Assembly (NCBI GenBank): GCA_036346395.1
Contig: CM070594.1
Location: 28,057,385-28,121,384 of the forward strand
DNA: 64,000 bases
Direction of reading: 5' to 3'
Source: Hsuehochloa calcarea
Taxonomy: Eukaryota > Streptophyta > Magnoliopsida > Poales > Poaceae
Shown piece after piece: positions 43,827-55,830 of the stretch. The first letter of the stretch is position 1; every line of letters begins with the position of its first letter. The notes beneath the pieces were generated by a model that did not search any database, was not told the DNA's origin, and was given only the letters and a program-made list of their open reading frames with translations. Both the position numbers and the translations under genes were made by a program.

Positions 43827-46800
43827 TCAATGCCTGTGCCGATCTTTGTCACGAGATGAGTGTAAACTGTAGTAATCACCACGGTCTGAAAAGGTTACAA
43901 AGAATGAAGATAAGAAACATAAATTTTGGGTAAACAAAATGGGGTGACGAAGGAGGCTGCTGTGCAAATATACCTCGTGATGCTCGGTGCCTTGACTTAT
44001 CCTTGTCCGAGTATCCTGCGATTGGAGGGCATCATGCAATATGAGAATAACATAATATACTTCAAACAAACATCCCAAAATCATAAATATTCATGACAAT
44101 ACCTGAACTTTTGTCCCTAGAACGGTGTCTCCGCTCTGCTTCTCTATCACGATCCTCTCGCGATCGGAGTTCCGCCCTTGCTATCACGATCAGAATCCCT
44201 ACCCCTACTATCACGCTCCCAACCTCTTGATCTTTCTTTTCTTTCTCGAATGTGGTCAACATTGGACTCTGATTTATCACTCTTCGAATTCACTGCCGGA
44301 TCTTCTTTTCCATTGAGTTCAGGAGGCAATGGCTTAACTTCAGCATCACTTTTCTCCTTCACCTTGTCTGATCCTGCCTTAGTCAGTGAACCCTTCTCCT
44401 GACTGTAACTTGAGGGTATTGGGGTACCCTTGTCGCTAGCAACAGCACCTGCTGGACTTCCCTGCATAGAAGTGCAAATGATGTAAATTCAGTAATCATT
44501 TTTTTAAAAAAATAAACTTCATAAGTCCAATCATTTTGACTGTTCTTTTTAACCTTTGAAGCCGGAGCATCAGAGGTCCTTCTAACAGTAAAGCAGTCAT
44601 TGTCTTTATACACTGGTATATATTGTGCTTTAGGGAGGCTGTAAAGGTGAGCAAGAACTCTGCAAACTTCCTGAATTCCCGCCTCATCAGCATCAAAGAC
44701 AGTCCACCAAGGAGGATCTTCAGGAAGGGGAACTCGGTGTCTCCTAGCTGCAGCATACACAACTCCGCATGCTACTACTTCACTTTTGAATCGTACACAG
44801 AGGGTTGTCCGCAGGCTGATATACAAAATATAGACAGAAGATGTTAGTAGAAGTGCAAATTTAACTAAATATGGTTAAAAAGGCAATGAACAACGCAATT
44901 TGATGTAACATAATATGTGCAAGCTTTTAAATGTCCGAGCACTACAACAATAAAGGGTGGATGCAAATAACAAAGCAGAACAGTAAACCTTGATAGTAGA
45001 TCTATTTTATGGTACTACTAATCCTGACCAGATTCAAAGCTAAAAATAATATAAATTTCTGCTAAAGAAAAATCTGACGTGTACATTCCTTATGAGATGG
45101 CAAACAGACATCATCTTGGAAGATGGTTGGTCATCTAAAGACAGACCCGTATTATGCAACGCAAGTCATCATGGGTAAAGAGGACAAAAATTCTGGCTTC
45201 ATCTAACCCGTGTACGCCTAGCAAGCTACATTTCCTCTTTTGTTATCCCTAATGAAGAACAATTGCAAACATCAAAATTTGATATGATCTGGGCGATAAC
45301 TTAAAATAAAGTGGAAGGCAGATTGTTACAATAAAATGGAAGGCAGATTGTCAACTTACCAATTGTTTTGGTGATTTGTGAGTCATAAAGCAAAAATCAA
45401 AATCAAAATCAAAATCAAAATAGTGTCTTACTCAGTAATTTCTTACACAAGTTTTACAACAGAATTGTGCTTCATATGGCAATGGTATTATCTAAAAACC
45501 AATACTGCATGCAACCACTATTATTAAGCCACGCGACTAGTCGAAGATTAGTTGTCAAGTCGATACACAACCTCGACTAGAGTCATCGACTTGAGTAGAA
45601 GGGCTAGTCGCCCGACTTGCCGGCTAGTCGCGACTAATCAAGATTTGCTAGCCGCCCGACTTCAAATTCAAAGAAAGCCATTCATCAAGAAAGATTTGTT
45701 ACGATCAAAACGAATAAGTCATCAACTCATCATCGTGATTATGTTGTTCTTCTCTTTATTTCATGATTTACAATATGTATATGTGTTTAATTGTTATACT
45801 ACTTAGTGTATCACATACCTTGTTTAAATACTTTCTAGTCTGTGGACTAGTCGGTCGACTAGTCGACCAAGTCGACAAGTCGCCCCTCTTGCAATTCGAC
45901 TCGACTTTACAACTTAATAACCTTGCATGCAACTAAATATTAAAGGTTCATTTCGATTGGACACCTCAGAAATTACACTCATATTGCTTAATCTCCAAAC
46001 CTGTAGTAGGGTAATGGAACTAAGTCCTATTCTGGGAAGATTTGTTAATATTACACTAAGGACAACACCATATTAGTTCAGGAATTTCAAGAATCTTCAG
46101 GATGCATTTCATTTACCAATGTCTGTAGTTGCAGAGTTGCAATTTCTGAAACAACAGGCCAGAAGTAAGGAATATATGTGAGGCACAGATGAGTATAGCA
46201 AATAAAAGGCTTGCAAAGCAGTATCTGGTATTCTTCTAACCTCCTATGTTTGATTGGGTATGAAAAAACAAGTGTATGTTGGTTAGAAGAATACCAGATA
46301 CTAACACTGTGTTTTCTTTTGGGTGCTACTCCATGGTAAAGAACGCTAGAGCCATGTTAAAGAAGGATTTTATTCAGAGAGTTGTGTACTTTGTTCGATG
46401 GACAGCCAAAGGACTGAAAGGATCTGCTTATATCCTGTTCATTTAGCCAAGTTTGCTAGAGTTTTCTAGTAATTGTTTGGGTTATCTATGAGGTATATCC
46501 TGCTCATTTAGTCAAGTTTGCTAGAGTTTACCAGAAATTGTATGGGTTATCTCTAGATATTTGAAGTACTAAGAAGAGCAAACCCAAAAGCTAAGGTAAC
46601 AAAATCTTCTTTTGGGAGCTCATGATTCTGAGATGTCTAGTATTGGGTATCCCTCATGTCGAGGCGGACATTGCTCATTGGTTTTGTAGAAGTTTTTCTT
46701 TTCTATTAATTTCTTTGTTTTTTTTCCTTTTATCTTTTGTACAGTTGTTTTGATATATTTGTAGTGTTCTACTCTATTGTGTCCCATAAAAAAAACTGTA

Positions 46801-49800
46801 AAATAGAAGGAAAGTAAATGGTTCTCCATACAGCGATCATCTACAGTATTCTACACAGCTTGGCTAGAAAATAGAAAATCCATGTCAACATGGATTACAA
46901 CAACTTGATGGTAACAAATGTAGTTTGCAATGTGATAGGAATTGCGCAAGTATGGAGTATATGGGAATGGGACTGAATGGTTGATGCTCACAAACATAAG
47001 AAAGTTGCAAAGAACAAATTAACCAACAGTTGCTCTTGCCCAAACATACACATAGCAGCACAAATAAAGAAAGCCGCAGAAGACAATGTCATCAACGATA
47101 CATACCATTTCAGTTATCTCAAATGACAGAAGGATGTAGCTGCTAAACCAACACGTGGCACTGATACTTGAGTCAATTGAGAAAGGTAATTAGGAAAGAA
47201 AGTTTTCAGTGAATAAATCAAAATATCATATAACAGTATTTCATTAATCGAAATTCATACTGAGGTAAGCATAACAAGTTATAAACCACCAAAGTGATCC
47301 ATGCAAGTATAACCTCCTCCATACAAAAAAGAATAGGCAGAAAACATTATAATCTGAAAGTGCAACGAGAATATTTAACTACAGTAAGATAATCTGGGAT
47401 CAAATGAAGTACCTATCATTGGCAAGGTTCCATGCCTCTTGTGTCAGCGCAGGTGCTTCAAGTGTTGCGAGGTAGTTCGATATGAACTTATGGGGGTGTT
47501 CCACATGGCAAATAAACCCCATCTCCTTCAACAGATGCCGTTCTGTCCTCAATAGATCATGCTTCAATTCTGAATATTTCTGCATCAAAGATGGGAACAC
47601 AGCTTTCAGTTAGCACAATTCTCTGTAAAAGTTATCTATTTACTTCCAAAAAAAAGAAGAGAAAAGGCAACAACATAATAGGATACGTCATTAGCTATGA
47701 GAAAACAAAAGGTATGATGCAAAGATTTCAAACAAAAGGAAAAGGGAACTGAAAGTCTGGTTAGTTCTACAAAATATACCTTTGAAAAGACATCTAAGTG
47801 TTCTATTGGTAGGTTTTCTCCTACATTCCATTCTATGGAAGACAAAGATAATATGCTTTGATTTCCTTGGACTCTCCTCCAACTTTCCTGCCAGCCAAAT
47901 GCAGCTAGCAGCAACTCTCTGCAAGCAAAACAAACAGATTTATTAGTTCTACTCGTAAAATTCTTAGAATGGTTTTAATTGAGTAACTGGAGACAAATAT
48001 ATTTACCTTAACACTGAATCGAACAAATGATTTCTTGCAGTAAAAACGATGGAATAATACTTGTGCTGTGGCCATCACTGCTTGTGGTCTTTGATGTGTC
48101 AAGGAATCCACAACATATGCAGATTTATAAAATAAACAGAAAACTAAATATAGTGAGAATGGGGTCCAGCTAGGTTCAAGCTACATAGAAAATGGTGTCA
48201 AAATCAAACTTCCCAACCAAATTCTCTTTTCATTAGTCATAAATTATCAATAAGATTGAAAGACTGAATATCTGCAAAGATTTGGTATGTCAATCCTTGT
48301 GATATCCTCAAATAGGTAGTATGAAAACAAGGTTTTTACTTCAGCCTATCATTTAAAATGGAGCCTCATCTTTATGCTTTTGTGGCTAAATTACTCTATA
48401 TATTATTTCATCTGACTTTTTTTCCCAATTTTATGGTGATCCTACCAGGCAGAAGCTAAGATGGTGTAATGAACACAAAAACAGCAAAGTAAACTAATAC
48501 CACATTATTCACTAAAAGTAACACTTCATTCAGCCTATCTAACCATCACCAACCACTTCCATTGTATTACATTAACCAGGAGAAATCATGCCACAACCGA
48601 TAGCTAACAGATGTGGAGTTGGATATGGAACCAGACCCATATCTTCATGATCCAAAAAAAACACAAGATTGCAAAGTTTCTGGTCATCTAATAACATTTG
48701 AGAAGATACTGATTCTACAAATAAAAACTATCAACCCGAAAAAAATTGCACAGTGGCCACTAAAAGTCTAAAACTCATCCTCCAACAACTTATCATCTTA
48801 ATTAAGCAAGAAAGCTCATCATTTTCTCCAACATCATGAACAATGCAAGAAAAACACAGATCTATTTGCATTTCTCTCCTCAAATCCCCAAATTATCAAG
48901 ATGAAGTGATGCACATAATCTCATACAACTTTAATCTGCAGGGAACCTCAAAACGGACATATAAACAACTTTGGAAGAAAATATAGACCCCAAAAACAGG
49001 ACCCAATCCAACATACTTCTAAGAGAGTACGCACAATTACAACAAGCATCTAAACAATCACGAGTTGCCATTTTCCTAGGTAATCCTAATATGAAAAGAA
49101 GATATCCTTCGAGCAATCTTAAACTCAGAAGTACAAAAGCACAACTCATATGCAGGCATTTCCTTTGGCAGAAAGGTCCAATTGACCACCCACGCAACGT
49201 CAGACAACTACATTGCAACCTTAATATGCGCGCACAATCCCACAGACGATGACGGGCATCCAGCAAACCAAACAACTCAGGTATAATTAGCATTTCACTG
49301 GCCAGATAATTCAAAATTGGAACAACTCATCGACCCAATTTGTTGTGGTCGTTGTTTGGGTACGGATCCGAGAAGCGAGGGTAGGGCACTCGCCCTCATT
49401 TAACCGCTGGCAGGACCTTCACTGTCGAGGTAGCGAGGCTCTGATGCCTAATTAGCCAAGAAGGCGAGGGGTCACCCTCCAAGCTCGGCCGAACTCTTCC
49501 GACAAGCTCCGATCTTTAACCAACCGTTAGAAACTAACTTTATTTATTTCTTACTTACTTCATAATGGATACATACTATCCCTTTTAGGGACGAGCCAAC
49601 TTGACCCCTAAAAAATAATATATAACTAAAGTTATCTCTAACAATCCAATCTAATAATAACTTGCCTACCAAATTGATAATATCAAACATATATTCCTAA
49701 ATAATAAATCCTGCTCAGTACTTGCACGCATCACTGCTCACGTGATGCTGCAGTACTCGTGCTGCTACAGTACACGCGCTGCCGTCCTTCCCTGGATATT

Positions 49801-50180
49801 GGACCGAAACACAGTCCCTTGAAGGAACCCACAAATATGACGAAACCAAAAACCCTAATCCCAAGCAAACGCAATCGAACTAAAACTAAACAAACGTGCT
49901 TAATTAATAACAGATCCGCCCAGGAAGCTAATAACCAAACCCTAGGACCCTTGAGAAATCCTTAATGACTGGACATAAAGGGAAGGCGGAAGAGGGTGGT
50001 GAACGAGAGGGAGGGAGGAATGGGATACAGCTTGAGGAGGATGCCGCTCTCCTGGATGAGGTCGCAGCCATAGACGCGGAGGGCGGTATCGGTGGCCTCG
50101 TCGATCCCATCCTTCCGCGACGGCGAATCCCGCAGCTGCTCGTCCGTCAGGTAGAACGTGTCGATCGCCGTGTAGATCAT
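43827..50180 (-). CDS. CYCL1-1: Cyclin L (RS-domain cyclin), eight coding exons
   Basis: L-type cyclins partner CDK11/CDKG-type kinases in nuclear speckles and link transcription to pre-mRNA splicing. Exons: 50180-50029, 48088-48007, 47918-47780, 47579-47413, 44815-44554, 44461-44103, 44015-43974 and 43885-43827. The start is MIYTAIDTFYLTDEQLRDSP. The first cyclin box includes VLFHRFYCKKSFVRFSVKRV and IWLAGKLEESPRK. The second covers TLCVRFKSEVVACGVVYAAA. The C-terminal third is an RS domain (RERKERSRGWERDSRGRDSD, then ERRHRSRDKSSGYSDKDKSR). The product would be about 421 residues. Exon 3 is two bases short near 47817, and exon 6 is two bases short in total (near 44175 and 44155), breaking the frame as written. 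All splice phases fit once these are allowed for, so the gene model is secure. Confidence 0.93.
45516..45923. mobile_element. MITE-like element in cyclin L intron 5
   Basis: Direct copies of TGCATGCAAC flank it (45506-45515 and 45924-45933). The ends carry an inverted TTATTAAG followed by CGACTAGTCG-type words. Internally 'ctagtcg'/'cgactag' recurs many times. A direct repeat of 8-10 bases with short inverted ends fits a small hAT-type element. The internal ORF at 45552-45806 is not a known protein. Confidence 0.55.
48089..50028 (-). other. Cyclin L intron 1
   Basis: 1.94 kb between exon 1 (donor CT|GTATCC) and exon 2 (acceptor CAAAG). It is mostly AT-rich with no gene. 49335-49560 is of different composition (CG-rich, words such as 'gcgaggctctgatgcc') and may be a small insertion I cannot classify. 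Confidence 0.5.
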
Positions 50181-50841
50181 CGCCTCGCACGCCACCTACC
50201 TCCCTTACCCCACGCTGGCAGCCCGCCAGAACTCGAGCCGGAGCCCCGCCGCGGCCGCGCCGCGCTCGGCTAGGGCGACGGTCGCTTTGGAGGTACGATG
50301 CGCGGTGGTGGCAGCGGGAGGAGCTTGGTGTGAGGGGGGCGAGCGGCGGCGGCGGTATAGATGGTGGAAAGGAAGAAGGAAGATTACGCCGGGGGATTAG
50401 ACGAAGCGAGCGAGCGAGCGGGCGAGGGATTGAGCCGTTGGGGGAACTTGAGGCCTGTTTCCGGAGGGGAAAAAAAAGCGAGATGCGTGATACCACAACT
50501 TCGAAGTAGCTTATCAACAAAATTAAAGCTAAAGCAAGTTTGGACCAGCTTATAGAGCTTTTGGCGGAAGAGGTACACGTATTTGTCACTAAAAGTCCAA
50601 TATATTTACCTACCAGTACCACTGGATAAAAGTCCCTCACCATATTCTACTCGCCCATCTCCATCTGTTCGCTCCCCACCCCCGTCCCGTTCGCCCCTAG
50701 CCCTAGGCCGCGTCGCTGCCCATATCGTGTCGTCACCGCTCGAAGCGCCCTCCACGACTCCCGCTCTCAAGTCGCGTTGTAGTTGTAGCCGCCCGAAACC
50801 TCCTCCCCAACGCCCACAACTCGGGTCGCCACCACCCGAAA
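50181..50841. other. Cyclin L upstream region
   Basis: Presumed 5' UTR and promoter, GC-rich up to about 50440. I see no clear TATA box. A short plus-strand ORF (50583-50846) made of proline/serine/arginine codons is compositional and ends in the start of the LTR at 50842. Confidence 0.35.
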
Positions 50842-52003
50842 TGTAACATCCTAATTTTTATTTTTTTTAATTTAAAAAAATCAGCTAAATTTTATTGAGT
50901 TAATTAAAGTTTAATTTAAAAAAATTTAAAAAATAAAACAATTTAATGTGAATACATCAAACTTCAAAATTGCTCCCAAGTTTTTTAGATTTCTCTGGTT
51001 TTTTTCCCAATATCTTTTGTTATTTCTTGGAATTCTATTTAATTTATTTCTCTTTATAAAATCCCAAAATTTCAAAGCTTTCTTGTAAAAAATATTTTAA
51101 ATTAATTATTTCAAAGTTTGTCTTTTATTTGGAGTTCTTGCTTATATCAATATTAATAAAATCAATTCCTATCCTTCATCTCAATTCAATTCCACCTCCC
51201 ATCTAAATTCCCAAATCTCATTTATCAAATTCCATTTCTTAATTTCAAATCATCATCTCTCTCTTCGGATCAATCTTAGATCTACATTAAAATTTCCAAA
51301 AAATCAATTCAATCTAAATTCCAACTTCCAATTTGAATGTTTTCCTCTCAAATTCGTTGGGCTGAAACCTATTCTCCCTCCATTTCTTCCCTGGGCCGAA
51401 GCCCATTTCCTCTAGCCCAGCCAGCCCACATGGTCACCTCTCCTCTCCATTCTCCCCCTTGCTGCTTTGATGTGCCCTTGCTCGAGCCAAGACTCACCCT
51501 GACAGTCAGTCTGCCACCAATACCCCAACAGATCCAAATTTAACCCCACGCCACCAGTCTCGTCGCCGTCATCAGAACCCAAACCCTATCCGGTCGGGCC
51601 CACCTGTCAGCTGTCACCATTGTCACCGCATGCATTCTCAACACGGACACCCCACTGTCAACTCAACACACACACCAAGGCCGCCTTAAATAGTGTCGTC
51701 TCCGAGCGCACCCGCTCCGCCTCATCCTCCTCTCAACATTTCCCTAAATGCCACCGCTGACGCCGCAGCTTGGCGAACGCGCCGCCGCCATCGTCTTCCC
51801 CAAGTCTGGTCGTCGTCTTGCCGTCCTGATCTCCATCTCCGGTGAGCTTCTCACCATGTGGATCATGTCATAACGTGTTCCCAACATCCCTCAAGCCATC
51901 CTCCACCTTGAATCGGCCTCTGCACAACCATATCAAGTCGTCGTCGCAACCCCTTCTTCTTCACCACCGACTGTCATTGCCGCTCCACCTCAGCCCCCCT
52001 CTG
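50842..52003 (+). repeat. Gypsy LTR fragment interrupted by the SIRE-type copia
   Basis: Starts TGTAACATCCTAATTTTTA, like the 36576 LTR, with an AT-rich first part and a GC-rich part after 51360, including a TAAATAGTG word near 51688. It is cut at 52003 where the SIRE-type LTR begins. The rest may lie beyond the right edge of the window. Confidence 0.6.
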
Positions 52004-53557
52004 TGAAAGCATCTAGGCCCCTAAAAATTATTTTGGTAATTAATGCCAATATATGAATATGGGATTAACTTGTTTATTGAGTATTTACAAGGTTTGATTC
52101 CAGTGGTGAATACATCATTTTGGACATACATGCTAAAGGTTTAAAGTCAAGGTACAAGTAATTTAGGATCCTTTTTTATTTTACCGGTCAAAGGTGAAAA
52201 TGGTGGAAGACCAGATTATAGATTAAATGTTGTACTATTAAGAGGGCTCATGTCTAGTAGCTTGATAGCATGTTCTTGTGAAAAATGGATTAATCTAGGA
52301 TCATGCATGCACTCAAAACTTATTTTAAAAGCCAATCCTATTTTCTGAGAATAATCGGTAATAGCGACGTGTTGTCGACAGAACTACCGCACTGCGGTAT
52401 GACTGGCATTCCCATGGGGGAACTACCGCAGCCCGGATGAACCGAAAACCTACGGTACGTATTTTCCAGAGAGACACCTTTTGAGTTTTATTTGCTCTCT
52501 TAGAAGTGCGGTGGTACCGGCGTTCTCTGAGCGAAACTACCGCAAGTCGGTTGTACCGAGCAAAAGAGCGAACGTTTTTTTACAAAACGGTGCTTTTCGA
52601 GTTTGTTTGCTGTTTTGCTAGTGCGGTACTACCGCTGTGTTTTCCGTGGAACAACCGCATCTCGGTGCAACCAAAGATTTCAAGCGGTACCTTATTTCTA
52701 GTATGCGGTGTTTTTGGAACTCCAAAGTAATCGGTCGTACCGCCATGAGTTGAGCGGAACTACCGCATGATCAATAGTGGTAGTACCACATCTAGTTTTC
52801 AATGGCTCTTTCGGACGCATTAAATGCCTCTGTAATAGCCGTTGATGTGTTGACGTTGGAGGTGCGGTAGTACCGGCCATGCATACCGATTTCGCTGGTT
52901 TTTACTGATATTTGCCTCCAACGGTCGTATTTGCTTGTGGAGGGGTATAAATACTCCGCCACCAGCTCTAGGACAGATGTAGAAGACTCCATTGAACATC
53001 TTTGAGGCTAGAGCATTCACTCTACACCTCATTCACTCTTGTTGCATTCATTGTGAGGTAGTTGAGCAAAAATCAAGTGCATTCATTCTAGATCGATCCA
53101 TAGCACTTTATTACCGTCAAGCAAAGTTCGGGATTCATTACTCTTGGTGTTTGTCGATACCTAGACGTCTTGGCAAGAGCATGCGTGGTGATCTTTTCAA
53201 GAAGATTGTGAAGAGGTCTGACGCCAATTGTGAGTGGTTCGGTGTTCATCATCTCCAGAGAAGAGGAAGAACAACCACAAGTGAAATCGAGGGAAGGCTT
53301 AATTCGTGGAGCCGGCTTGATTAGGTCAAGCTTCCTCAACGTGGACTAGTGAAGATCGACAAATCTTCGGTACCACGAGAAAAACCTCCTTGTCTTCATT
53401 GTGATTAATTACTGTCCTTATTTATCGTATTTACAATTGTAGCATTTATCTTATGATAGGAAGTCTTGTTAAGATTATCTTCCTTAGTTTCATAAATTAG
53501 TTGAAAGTTTTAAAACCTCCTATTCACCCCTCTAGTTGGTTATCCTTGATCCTACTG
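52004..53557 (+). repeat. 5' LTR of the SIRE-type copia
   Basis: About 1.55 kb. The first 65 bases match 61339-61403 and the next part matches 63459-64000. U3 contains a cluster (52370-52880) of the motif GGTACTACCG/CGGTAGTACC and variants, at least a dozen copies by eye. TATAAATA at 52946-52953 follows the cluster. Confidence 0.85.
52946..52953 (+). promoter_or_regulatory. TATA box of the SIRE-type LTR
   Basis: TATAAATA in a CG-rich surrounding, about 70 bases after the last member of the iterated motif cluster. Well placed as the LTR promoter. Confidence 0.65.
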
Positions 53558-53568
53558 TGGTATCGAGC
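53558..53568 (+). other. Primer-binding site of the SIRE-type copia
   Basis: TGGTATCGAGC immediately after the 5' LTR, of the initiator tRNA-Met type. Confidence 0.75.
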
Positions 53569-53611
53569 TTGGTCTCTAATTTTTAGACTTAATGACCTTA
53601 AGAGAGAAAGG

Positions 53612-55540
53612 ATGGCTAGTGAGGGGATGTCAATAGTCAAGGCTTCTTTATTTGATGGAATAAATTATGCTTATTGAAAAATTAGAATGTCCATTTATTT
53701 AAAGGCCATGAGCTCAAGAATATGGAGAATTGTTAGTGAGGGTTTCGTTATAGCACTTGATCCTACACACCCCACGGATCTTGAGGAACGAAACTCCCAC
53801 CTCAATACTCAAGCGAAGAATACTCTATTTGGAGCTTTAAACGTGGATGAGTTCAATCGAGTAAGTAACCTTGAAACCGCTCATGAGATATGGACTACGC
53901 TCTCGGAAATTCATGAGGGCACATCCATGGTTAAAGAAGCCAAATTGCATAGGTTTCGGATCAAATACGAGACATTTACAATGTTGCCTCAAGAAAATAT
54001 CACCGAGATGTATTCTAGACTCAATAACATTGTAAATAAACTCAAAGGTCTTGGCACTAACTTGCTCGATATTGATATTGTGTGCAAGATGCTTAGGGCT
54101 CTACCGGATAAATATGAGATATTGGTGACGCTATTTCTCAACTCTCCCAAGTTGCCAAGAATGACACCAACTAGTCTCATGGGCAACCTCATCACAAATA
54201 AGCTCTACAAGAAAGATAAGGAAGAACTTTTGGAGTCAACTTCGTCGAGGAAGAAAATTACCGCTTTCAAGGCTAAAGTGAAATTAAGTGATGAAGAGGA
54301 TGAAGAAGAAGATTCCAAAGAAGAATTTGCTCTCCTTGTGAGGAGAATGAAAAAATTTATGAGGAGACGCCCACACCGAAGCTTCAACTTTGACAAGATA
54401 AAAAATGGGCAATCCTCCAATGATAACAAGCACTATATCAATATTCGTTGCCTTGAGTGCGATGAGAAGGGGCACATTGCCTCTCATTACCCTAACAAGA
54501 AGGATGACAAGGGCAAATCATCAAGGAAGAAATAATACAATGGCAAGAAGAAGCTTTTCAAAAGGCTTCACAAAGATGGCAAAAATGAAGCTTATATTGG
54601 GGAATGGGATTCCGATAAAGAATATTCGATTCTGACTCCGACTCCAACGTTGAAGGATCCTACAAGAAAAGAGGACTTGTCAGCATCGCCATCAAGGAGG
54701 CTCCATCGCTATTCTCCACTCCTACTTGCCTTATGGCAAAAGGAGATAAGGTAAATTCTTTTGATGATGATAATCCTTCTTATGATGAGCTTATGGATAT
54801 GTTAGAAGAATTAAATGAATATCTTGAAAAAGAAAATGCAAAGTTTAAGGTCTTAAAGAAAATAACGCATTTCTCTCAAAGACTCTTATAAGGAGCTAAA
54901 GGAAACTCATGACTTGCTTATCTAAGAACAATCAAGTAAAACTTGCACTAGTGTTGGAATTGTTTGTGATATTCTTGATAAAATGCCTAGTGTAGAAATG
55001 GCTAAAACTAGTACATCCACTTCATGTGATGATTTACTTGTCATGCCATGTTGCTCTATTGTTGATTCTAAGTATAAAAATATTAAATCATGTGATGCAA
55101 AGCTTGTTGTTGAAAACAATGAGCTAAAGGAGCAAGTAATCAAGCTAACAAAAGGTTTGGAACGGTGCTTCAAGGGTAAGGCCACCCTTGATAAGCTTTT
55201 GAGTGAGCAAAGATGTTCATTCAACAAAGAAGAACTTGGGTATGTACCCAAAAAAAGGTAAGAAACTGGCAAATAAACCCGCAAGATTTGTCAAGAAAAA
55301 TGGCAAATATTGTTATAAGTGTCAGAAAATAGGACATGTGCAACAAAATTATCCTATTGGCAAGGCTCCATCCATTGGTTTGTACGATTCTTGTTATATG
55401 CTCAAGAAAACTAAGGATGAAAAAATAATTACTAGATTTGTAGGCATTTCAATTTTAGGCGCTAAGAAGAATGCTATTTAGGTGCATAAAGCCTTGATAA
55501 CTAACCTCCAAGGACCCAAACAAATGTGGGTACCTAAAAA
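53612..55540 (+). pseudogene. Gag of the SIRE-type copia
   Basis: Starts MASEGMSIVKASLFDGINYA, followed by a TGA where the family has a tryptophan codon (about 53675). The long frame to 54535 covers MSIYLKAMSSRIW, LGALNVDEFNRVSNLETA-like and AKLHRFRIKYETFTMLPQEN. A coiled, lysine/glutamate-rich part leads to a zinc knuckle CLECDEKGHIASHY. A second, frame-shifted gag portion (54740-55480) holds another knuckle CYKCQKIGHVQQNY. In both knuckles the last cysteine ligand is tyrosine, so neither would hold zinc normally. Further frame changes lie near 54540 and 54890. Confidence 0.82.
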
Positions 55541-55830
55541 AACTTGATATTCTTTTGTAGGTGAACTACAAAACCGGTGGAAGGCATTGAGTGCTCGATA
55601 ACGGTTGCACTCAATACATGACTGGAGACCGGAAGATGTTCACCACTTTTGAGAATGGGACGGGTAATGAAAAAATTACATTTAGTGACAATAGCAAATG
55701 AAAGGTAATTGGTTTTGGTAAAATCGCTATCTTAAATGACCTTTCTATTTCTAATGTGTCTCTAGTAGAAACACTAAACTTTAATTTGCTATCTGTTGCT
55801 CAATTGTGTGATGTCAAATTAACTTGCTCA
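55541..55830 (+). pseudogene. Protease region of the SIRE-type copia
   Basis: LDNGCTQYMTGDRKMFTTFE near 55597-55655 aligns with the copia protease active site, where D-S/T-G is expected. Here the middle residue is asparagine. The text continues through KVIGFGKIAILNDLSISNVS to NFNLLSVAQLCD, the usual end of protease, with one TGA near 55700. Confidence 0.75.

Noticed and set aside
45361..45425. 'aatcaaaatcaaaatcaaaatc' run in a cyclin L intron, considered as a CRISPR-like or functional array
   Set aside because: It is a simple short tandem repeat of a 6-base unit with no spacers. Nothing in the window resembles a CRISPR array.
50583..50846. Plus-strand ORF of 87 codons beside the cyclin L promoter, considered as a divergent gene
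   Set aside because: Proline/serine/arginine-rich text without homology I recognise, ending inside the first bases of an LTR. No splice or start context supports it.
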